Positions 1 to 4,909 of a stretch of DNA of 11,793 nt are shown here, one piece after another. This stretch comes from RGIG5270 sp045657185 (GTDB lineage: Bacteria > Verrucomicrobiota > Lentisphaeria > Victivallales > Victivallaceae), in assembly GCA_045657185.1 (NCBI GenBank), contig JAZOSO010000218.1, positions 1 to 11,793 of the forward strand. Direction: 5' to 3'. The translations under genes were made by a program, and so were the position numbers. Within the stretch, counting starts at the first letter, position 1; each line of letters opens with the position of its first letter. The notes beneath the pieces were generated by a model that saw only the letters and a program-made list of their open reading frames with translations, made no database searches and was not told the origin of the DNA.

Positions 1-1
1 C

Positions 2-205
2 AAAGAATGCCGCTCACGCCTGGACAAATTTCAAAAGAAAATCGAAGTTTTGCGCAAAGACGACGGCGAAAACGGTGTATGGCAGGATTTCACCCCCGAA
101 AATTCCCGTGCAGTAAACGCTCTTGCCGAAGCCGAAGTCAAAGTTCCGCCCCCTGCCCCGCAGCCCACGCCCAAATACGAACCGACCGACGGACTGCCGT
201 TTTGA
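2..205 (+). CDS. C-terminal fragment of an unidentified protein with SSB-like acidic tail (partial at left edge)
   Basis: The reading frame is open from the first codon of the window and stops with TGA at 203-205, so only the last 67 residues are present. The fragment has a basic, possibly helical stretch with many Lys and Arg (roughly the first 20 residues), then a short Gly/Asp/Trp region, then an Ala/Glu-rich helix. It ends in a proline-rich linker (PPPAPQPTP) and the terminal residues EPTDGLPF. A disordered linker ending in acidic residues plus Leu-Pro-Phe resembles the protein-docking tail of single-stranded DNA-binding proteins (usually DDDIPF or DDLPF). The visible part is too short to assign a family, and the OB fold would lie outside the window. 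Codons favour C or G at the third position and GC is about 54 percent by hand count, clearly richer than the genes downstream. The competing frame starting at position 7 gives an Arg/Cys/Ser-rich product typical of an out-of-frame shadow. Confidence 0.6.
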   Translation, partial: KECRSRLDKFQKKIEVLRKDDGENGVWQDFTPENSRAVNALAEAEVKVPPPAPQPTPKYEPTDGLPF

Positions 206-237
206 AAGGCTGTGTTATAAAAGATGACTGATTTATT

Positions 238-308
238 GCAGGGGGAGAAGAAAAAACCTTTTGGCGTTCCACCCGCCTTTTTATATGGTTCTTTTCTTCT
301 CCCCCTGC
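238..308. repeat. Long inverted repeat with pyrimidine-rich right arm
   Basis: Positions 238-258 and 287-308 are reverse complements over about 21 bp with a single bulged base. The innermost part reads AACC/GGTT and the outer 17 bp (GCAGGGGGAGAAGAAAA against its complement) match perfectly. The 28-base loop (259-286) carries a small secondary stem, GGCG at 263-266 with CGCC at 274-277, followed by five T. The arms are strongly strand-biased: purine on the left, pyrimidine on the right. The pyrimidine run continues to about 333. The element lies 33 bases after the stop of the partial gene. It could act as a transcription terminator or mRNA-end hairpin for that gene, but no clean T-run follows the big stem. 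The complex, ordered sequence also fits a dispersed intergenic repeat. Its identity is unknown. Confidence 0.7.
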
Positions 309-378
309 ACCCCCTCCTCTTTTTCCACACCTTTTTATTATATTTGTCATTTTCTTCAGTCAAATTTATAGAAAATTA

Positions 379-408
379 TTGAAAAGATGATAAAAATCAG
401 TCTATATT
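379..408 (+). promoter_or_regulatory. Candidate sigma-70 promoter of the ThuA/dehydrogenase operon
   Basis: TTGAAA at 379-384 and TATATT at 403-408 are separated by 18 bases and lie about 47 bases upstream of the ATG at 455. Each hexamer differs from consensus at one or two positions. The surroundings are AT-rich, so a chance match is possible. It is the best-placed pair in this spacer. Confidence 0.4.
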
Positions 409-454
409 TAGTACAGAGCTAAATTGAAAAATAATATAAAATAAAGGATATAAA

Positions 455-1117
455 ATGATTTATTTTTTTGCTGATGACCATTACGGAGTCCATCCGGGGA
501 AGAACATTTTTGAACATCTTCCTGATGAACTCAAAAAACGCATAACTTTTGTTGAAAATGACTGGTCTCTGCTTGAATCAGGCAAATGGCTCGATGATTG
601 CGAACTTCTCATTTTGAATATGATTGGCGCGACTTGCGATTTGCCGCACCCCGATAGTAATGCTGAAAAAGCAGTTAAAGCGTGGTGCGAAAAAGGCGGT
701 AATGCGCTTTTGCTGCACGGTTCCAGTGCCGCTTTCTGGCAGTGGGATTGGTGGCGCAAAATAGTCGGTTTGCGCTGGGTGCGTCCCAATGACCCCGATA
801 ATGTGCCTAATTCTGTTCATCCTGTTAAACCTTACAGTTTGCGTTTGACAAAAAACCGCCATGCTTTGAGCTCTGAACTTGTGCCGTTTGAACTTGAAGC
901 AGATGAAATTTATACCGAACTTGAACAGGTTTCTCCTGTTATGGTGCTTATGGATACCTTTATTGAAGAGGGGGGCTATCCGCAGTGTGCCGAAGCAATT
1001 ACTCCGTGGGGCGGAAAATTTGTAAGTTTCATCCCCGGTCACGCTCCGCATGCGACAGCTAATGAATATCTTATCAGAAATATCAATACAATTATCAATT
1101 ATCTTTTGAAAAAATAA
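455..1117 (+). CDS. ThuA-like protein (class I glutamine amidotransferase-like fold)
   Basis: A complete 220-residue protein starts at ATG 455, with an AAAGGA ribosome site at 443-448 six bases upstream. The fold is read from three blocks. The N-terminal strand is followed by a helix-rich opening. A strand-turn segment (LLILNMIGATCD, about residues 50-62) leads into a helix and GGNALLLHGSSAAFWQW (about 81-97), which is the nucleophile-elbow position of this fold. The C-terminal ending has the ThuA hallmark VSFIPGHAPHAT followed by a helix (about 190-215). A Ser sits where true amidotransferases have the catalytic Cys, which is normal for ThuA. ThuA proteins take part in catabolism of disaccharides and glycosides through 3-keto-sugar intermediates; the exact reaction here is unknown. 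No signal peptide is seen, so it should be cytoplasmic. The dehydrogenase follows after 10 bases with its ribosome site overlapping this stop, which indicates one operon. The family call is reasonably firm and the substrate is not known. Confidence 0.75.
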   Translation: MIYFFADDHYGVHPGKNIFEHLPDELKKRITFVENDWSLLESGKWLDDCELLILNMIGATCDLPHPDSNAEKAVKAWCEKGGNALLLHGSSAAFWQWDWWRKIVGLRWVRPNDPDNVPNSVHPVKPYSLRLTKNRHALSSELVPFELEADEIYTELEQVSPVMVLMDTFIEEGGYPQCAEAITPWGGKFVSFIPGHAPHATANEYLIRNINTIINYLLKK

Positions 1118-1127
1118 GAGGTTTATC

Positions 1128-2069
1128 ATGAAAAAGTACAAAGCCATGTATGTTTGCGCCCATCCACAGACAATCAGCAGTGTTTACAGTGAAGCTCAGC
1201 GTCAGAAACTTGCTGAAATTACTGATATGAAAGAGGAAATTGTCAATGCTGATAATTTTGATTCATTTGACCTTACCGACCGTGAAGTGATTTTTTCCAC
1301 TTGGGGTATGATGAATTTTTCCGATGAACAGCTTGCAAAACTTCCGAATCTGAAAGCTGTTTTTTACGGAGCAGGTGCAACGGATAATTTTGCCCGCCCG
1401 CTGCTTAAAAACAATATAAAACTTGTCAGTGCATGGAAAGCCAATGCTATTCCTGTTGCTGAATTTACTGTTGCTCAAATTCTGCTGTCAATGAAGAATT
1501 ATTTTTCAAATACCTGGCAGAACCGCTTTGCCGGTCCCGGTTGTTACGGTGAAACCGTTGCTCTTATCGGTGCCGGTGCAATCAGTCAGAAAGTTCAGGA
1601 GCTTTTGAAGAATTTCAATTTGAATGTTATTGTCGTTCCCTCCCGTCCGGAACGCCGAACTGTTTCTTTGGAGGAAGTTTTCAAAACTGCTTATGTTATC
1701 AGTAATCATCTGCCCAACCGTGATGACAACAAAAATGTCATCACCAAAGAGATGTTTGAATCCATGCGCCAGGGGGCAACATTTATCAACACCGGACGCG
1801 GACCGCAGGTTGATGAAGCAGGTATGATTGAAGTTATGAAAAAACGTCCTGACCTGACCGCTCTGCTTGACGTTCTCGTTCAGGAACCTCCGGCAGAAGA
1901 TTCCGAACTTTACAAAGTTCCGAATATTCATTTATCCAGTCATATTGCAGGTTCATTGAATGATGAATTGCACCGCATGGCGGATTTTGTGATTGACGAC
2001 TATATCCGTTTCGCCAATGGTGAAGCACTTCAGAATGAGGTCACTGAAGAAATTCTTATAACACATTGA
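1128..2069 (+). CDS. D-isomer-specific 2-hydroxyacid dehydrogenase family protein
   Basis: This 313-residue protein is a usual length for NAD(P)-dependent reductases that interconvert 2-keto and D-2-hydroxy acids. The start ATG 1128 has AAGAGG at 1116-1121, six bases upstream and overlapping the previous stop codon. The substrate-domain segment around residues 76-115 precedes the Rossmann domain. Its dinucleotide loop is GAGAIS (148-153), where the third Gly of GxGxxG is Ser. The catalytic triad is complete: Arg224 (NTGRGPQVDE), Glu253 (LDVLVQEPP) and His272 (SSHIAGS). After the second Rossmann strand the sequence is VVPSRPERR (169-177) rather than an acidic residue, which hints at NADPH preference. 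It is cytoplasmic and cotranscribed with the ThuA-like gene, so it may reduce or oxidise a sugar acid derived from the same glycan. The enzyme class is secure; the substrate is unknown. Confidence 0.9.
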   Translation: MKKYKAMYVCAHPQTISSVYSEAQRQKLAEITDMKEEIVNADNFDSFDLTDREVIFSTWGMMNFSDEQLAKLPNLKAVFYGAGATDNFARPLLKNNIKLVSAWKANAIPVAEFTVAQILLSMKNYFSNTWQNRFAGPGCYGETVALIGAGAISQKVQELLKNFNLNVIVVPSRPERRTVSLEEVFKTAYVISNHLPNRDDNKNVITKEMFESMRQGATFINTGRGPQVDEAGMIEVMKKRPDLTALLDVLVQEPPAEDSELYKVPNIHLSSHIAGSLNDELHRMADFVIDDYIRFANGEALQNEVTEEILITH

Positions 2070-2073
2070 TGGA

Positions 2074-2105
2074 AATTAAGAATTAAAAATTAAGAATGAA
2101 GAATT
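2074..2105 (+). repeat. Degenerate heptamer tandem repeat (AATTAAG)n
   Basis: Four consecutive heptamers and a partial fifth are visible: AATTAAG (2074-2080), AATTAAA (2081-2087), AATTAAG (2088-2094), AATGAAG (2095-2101) and AATT (2102-2105). It starts four bases after the dehydrogenase stop. Short intergenic heptamer arrays of this A-rich type occur in many bacterial genomes. No function can be read from the sequence. Confidence 0.7.
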
Positions 2106-2147
2106 TATGCTTTATTCGTAATATAAAAAGATAGAGAGGGGGGCGGA

Positions 2148-2193
2148 TATCGGACATGTCGGATAAGTACGGCATGTCCGATACTGTTTTTTT
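2148..2193 (+). terminator. Rho-independent terminator after the ThuA/dehydrogenase operon
   Basis: TATCGGACATG at 2148-2158 pairs perfectly with CATGTCCGATA at 2173-2183 (11 bp). The loop is 14 bases and seven T follow at 2187-2193. The T-run lies on the plus-strand side only, so the terminator serves the upstream operon. Transcription of the minus-strand regulator passes through the same hairpin, but no T-run follows in that direction. The left arm extends into the palindrome GACATGTC (2153-2160). Confidence 0.85.
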
Positions 2194-2194
2194 A

Positions 2195-2986
2195 TCAGAA
2201 TCTCAGACGGTGGATGTTTGATTTGCGGAAATCAGAGGGGGATATTCCGCGCATTCTGAAATAAAATCTGGAAAGTTTGTAGATATCCGGAAATTTTACG
2301 GAAGAGGCGATTTGTGAAATCGGCATTTTTGAATATTTCAGATATCTTTCAATCATTTCAGTAAGAATGTTATCTATAAAAATTTTCGGTGATGTACTGA
2401 TTTTGAGTTCCGGATTTTCAAGTGCCGTTTTGCGGAAAATATATTTGTAATGAGCCGGCGAAAATCCGAGATGTTCCGCAATGTTGTCTATATTTGCCAA
2501 GCGTCCCCAAGCCATAACTTTCTCTCGGGTGAGGGTAAAAATTTCCGGTTCCGTCTGTATTTTATTCTTTAAAGATTGGTTCAGATAGTCAAAAAAAGAA
2601 TTGAAAATATATTCTGCTATCTGAATTTTTGAGTTCATCGGTGCAGCATTTTCAAAAATAAGTGTATCTATTGAACTTGCAACCCATTGTGTAAAATAAT
2701 CTGATGGAACTGCAAATATTTTTTTAGGAAAATCATAAGATTTATTCGTTTTTATTTTAAATGAAAGAGCTTCGCCTTCGCCCGGAATTTTTCCGATCGT
2801 ATGCTCAATATTGGGAGGAATAACAACAATTTGCGGAGCATTAAAATTTTTCATATCAGCTGCAGTGCCGATATGAAGATTGCCTTTGAGTATTATTTCC
2901 AGCTGATAAAAAGGGTGGCAGTGAAAACTCGGTGTTGATCTGTTTTTTAATTTATTGTGATACCAGTACAATATTTTTGCATCCAT
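2195..2986 (-). CDS. AraC/XylS-family transcriptional regulator with N-terminal cupin
   Basis: A complete 263-residue protein is read on the minus strand. An N-terminal cupin-type sensor domain (about residues 18-85) contains HCHPFYQLEIILKGNLHI and PQIVVIPPNIEHTI, the pattern of AraC-type ligand-binding barrels. The C-terminal DNA-binding unit has two helix-turn-helix motifs: NIDNIAEHLGFSPAHYKYIFRK (around 165-186) and SQIASSVKFPDIYKLSRFYFRMRGISPSDFRK (around 224-255). The linker between them (about 187-203) is longer than usual. Family members usually bind a sugar or related small molecule and activate a nearby catabolic operon. The gene is divergent from the pseudopilin/glycosidase operon, which is therefore its most likely target. 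The ribosome site before the ATG is weak (CGGA, about eight bases upstream). The family call is firm and the effector is unknown. Confidence 0.92.
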   Translation of the reverse strand: MDAKILYWYHNKLKNRSTPSFHCHPFYQLEIILKGNLHIGTAADMKNFNAPQIVVIPPNIEHTIGKIPGEGEALSFKIKTNKSYDFPKKIFAVPSDYFTQWVASSIDTLIFENAAPMNSKIQIAEYIFNSFFDYLNQSLKNKIQTEPEIFTLTREKVMAWGRLANIDNIAEHLGFSPAHYKYIFRKTALENPELKISTSPKIFIDNILTEMIERYLKYSKMPISQIASSVKFPDIYKLSRFYFRMRGISPSDFRKSNIHRLRF

Positions 2987-3255
2987 AAAAAATCCGTAAT
3001 TTAACTGAAATGATAAATTTTTTGTTTATTTTGCTATTTACATTACACCTGAAAAAGTGTATATTCAAGTAGAAAAAGAAAAATAATCAATTTTTTTATA
3101 TAATAAGAATATAAAAAGGTAATGTGTTTATAATTAACATCTTGAGATTGCAGATAAATAAAGGAAAGGGGAAAAATAATTAAAGATTACTGTATTGTCC
3201 GATATGATTTTGAATTGATTTTTATCTGGTTTAATTTTTTTAAAAAGGAGAAAAA
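2987..3255. promoter_or_regulatory. Very AT-rich divergent intergenic region between regulator and glycan operon
   Basis: This 269-base spacer contains no gene I can support. It must hold both divergent promoters and the regulator's binding sites. TATAAT occurs at 3099-3104 and again at 3129-3134, but neither has a recognisable -35 hexamer at 16-18 bases, as would be expected if the operon needs an activator. The plus-strand operon has a strong ribosome site, AAGGAG at 3245-3250, five bases before ATG 3256. The leader after 3134 would be roughly 110 bases; I see no riboswitch-like fold in it. Confidence 0.5.
3044..3061. promoter_or_regulatory. Candidate operator: TACAC-N8-GTGTA inverted repeat
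   Basis: TACAC at 3044-3048 and GTGTA at 3057-3061 form a short dyad centred about 66 bases upstream of the regulator's start codon. Next to it, ATTCAA at 3063-3068 reads as TTGAAT on the minus strand and could be a -35 element for the regulator gene. A site here would allow autoregulation. Five-base arms in AT-rich DNA are weak evidence, and AraC proteins often prefer direct repeats. Confidence 0.25.
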
Positions 3256-3855
3256 ATGAAAAAGTGTTTTTCATTCACTTTGATTGAATTGTTAGTCGTT
3301 ATCGCAATTATCGCTATCCTTGCAGGTATGTTGCTGCCCGCTTTGAACCAAGCCCGTGAGCGCGGACGCAGTTCTGTTTGCAAAAGTAATATCAAGCAGC
3401 TCTCCGTTATCATGATTATGTATGCCGATGATCATAACGGTGTTTTTGCTCCCCGCAACAAACCGTCAGGTAATACATGGTTGAAAGTATGGAAAGCAAA
3501 TAAATATCTGACTGATGTAAAATATGTAAAATGTCCTTCGAATACCAATCCTGATATTAAACCTTCAATGACAACTTCCAATAATGACAGCTGCTACGGT
3601 GTCAGCTGCCGCTGGGATGCTATCAAACTTTCGCAATTAAAAAATCCGTCAAAACAGATTATGTTCGCAGAGGGGATTGAATATTATGCTCCTGATACTG
3701 ATGACTGGTGGACAAAACCTGCACAGGGGTATTATGATAAAGTATTCTCCAGCACTTTTGAGTTCCGTCATTCCAAAAAAATAAATATTGTCAATATGGC
3801 AGGCGGAGTGACAGAACAGGCAAAGATTTATCCTGACGAACTTGAACCGAAATGA
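3256..3855 (+). CDS. Prepilin N-methylation-motif (pseudopilin-like) protein, DUF1559/H-X9-DG type
   Basis: A 199-residue protein with a class III prepilin leader. After the basic start MKKCFS come FTLIE and the hydrophobic helix LLVVIAIIAILAGMLLPAL (about 12-30). Glu11 is Glu+5 if a prepilin peptidase cuts between Ser6 and Phe7; the -1 residue is Ser rather than the usual Gly. The conserved block CKSNIKQLSVIMIMYADDHNG (42-62) is characteristic of the large Planctomycetota/Lentisphaerota pseudopilin family. The C-terminal H-X9-DG motif is changed: His172 is followed nine residues later by Ala-Gly (182-183), so the Asp is lost. The protein should sit in the inner membrane and may join a pilus-like or type II-secretion-like fibre. 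It heads the operon behind the AraC gene, and its stop overlaps a possible ATG of the next gene as ATGA. No pilus assembly gene is in view, so its partner machinery must be encoded elsewhere. Confidence 0.88.
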   Translation: MKKCFSFTLIELLVVIAIIAILAGMLLPALNQARERGRSSVCKSNIKQLSVIMIMYADDHNGVFAPRNKPSGNTWLKVWKANKYLTDVKYVKCPSNTNPDIKPSMTTSNNDSCYGVSCRWDAIKLSQLKNPSKQIMFAEGIEYYAPDTDDWWTKPAQGYYDKVFSSTFEFRHSKKINIVNMAGGVTEQAKIYPDELEPK

Positions 3856-3866
3856 AATGGGAAATT

Positions 3867-4898
3867 ATGAAAAAATTATTGACATTTATTGTTATTGCCG
3901 TATCATTTTCTGCTTCTGCGGCAGTTGATTACAACTGCAGTATCATTGGTAAAAATATTGATAAAGCAAGCAAAAAAAGTGATTATTTGATTTTTGACGG
4001 CAATGAAAAAACTTATCTCACATGGAATGAAAAGCAGGGAAAATCCGCTAAAGGTTTTACTGTCAATTTCTTCCGTTTGCAGAAAGTGAATAAAATAACT
4101 GTTCTTACAGATAAAAATGTTCAGAATTTGACCGCTTCTGTTGAACGCTGGCAAAAAGAGCGTTTCCGCTGGATTGCATTTGATAAAAATGCAAAATGGC
4201 AAAGAAGTGAACATAACGGCAAAGCTCTTTTTACTTTTGAAAGTGCAGCAACTGAAACGTTTGCAGTTCGTATAACAGATAAAGCGGAAAAATTCCGCAT
4301 TTACGAATGTGCAGTTTACGGAGCAGGCAATACTCTCCTTACTGCGATGGCGGCAAATGGCGCAAAATCTGCCGTAAATGTCGTTCCTGACCCCAAAACT
4401 GATATGGTCAGCGGTAATATACGTATGACCATGTGGCGCGTCGGCGGCATCGGCAAGAAAAAGAAGGCATTTTTTGTCGGCAGAGCCAATAAAACACCAC
4501 GCAACGACCGTGTGCTGGTGCGTATGGATTGTACGGACTTTATTGAAAAAGGCAGAGTTGAAAAAGCTGTATTCTGTTTCAATGCCAACCCTCTCGGAAA
4601 TGCGAAAAAATCAAAGATTTTCATGCTTGAATATCTCCCTGTAAATAATTCCGAACTTATCAAAAATGATTTGTCTCAAAGTAAAACCATCGTTGCCGCT
4701 CAATTTATCGTTGAGGATTTCAAAGGTGCGGGGGAATTTAAAATCGATATAACAGAAATCGTCAATAACGCATTGGCGCAGGGCCACGGATTTTTGAAAT
4801 TCCGTTTCCGTGACCTTGAAGCTGAAAACAGCAGAAATATTGAGAAAAAAGTTTCTGCAATAACTCTTTCAAAAGTGAAATTGGAAATTATTAAATAA
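3867..4898 (+). CDS. Secreted carbohydrate-binding protein, discoidin-like plus DNRLRE-like domains
   Basis: The protein has a signal peptide (MKKLLTFIVIAVSFSASAA) and a mature part of about 325 residues. I chose ATG 3867 because it puts the Lys pair at the N-terminus and has GGGA just upstream. An in-frame ATG at 3852 overlaps the previous stop as ATGA but lacks a ribosome site; it would add five residues. The N-terminal half resembles an F5/8-type-C (discoidin) jelly roll: DYLIFDGNEKTYLTW, VNKITVLTD, an RWQKERFRWIAFD stretch and ending FAVRITDKAEKFRIYECAVYG. The C-terminal half resembles DNRLRE-type beta domains: DRVLVRMDCTDFIEKG, EKAVFCFNANPLG, IDITEIVNNALAQGHGFLKFRF. Both domain types usually bind sugars or act as wall-associated modules. 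No catalytic motif is apparent. The DUF4838 gene follows after 11 bases. The domain calls are by eye and moderately uncertain; secretion is more certain. Confidence 0.7.
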   Translation: MKKLLTFIVIAVSFSASAAVDYNCSIIGKNIDKASKKSDYLIFDGNEKTYLTWNEKQGKSAKGFTVNFFRLQKVNKITVLTDKNVQNLTASVERWQKERFRWIAFDKNAKWQRSEHNGKALFTFESAATETFAVRITDKAEKFRIYECAVYGAGNTLLTAMAANGAKSAVNVVPDPKTDMVSGNIRMTMWRVGGIGKKKKAFFVGRANKTPRNDRVLVRMDCTDFIEKGRVEKAVFCFNANPLGNAKKSKIFMLEYLPVNNSELIKNDLSQSKTIVAAQFIVEDFKGAGEFKIDITEIVNNALAQGHGFLKFRFRDLEAENSRNIEKKVSAITLSKVKLEIIK

Positions 4899-4909
4899 AG
4901 GAGTATTTT

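Noticed and set aside
7..231. Plus-strand frame starting at ATG 7
   Set aside because: It is Arg/Cys/Ser-rich and overlaps the frame open from the window edge to 205, which has better codon use and a protein-like composition.
263..282. Mini terminator GGCG/CGCC followed by five T
   Set aside because: The stem is only four bp and lies in the loop of the larger inverted repeat, too weak to call as a separate terminator.
31..363. Minus-strand open frame of about 110 codons across the left spacer
   Set aside because: It crosses the inverted repeat and the antisense of the partial gene, and its product is Lys/Arg/Gly-rich low-complexity sequence made by the purine-rich arms. No ribosome site or family resemblance.
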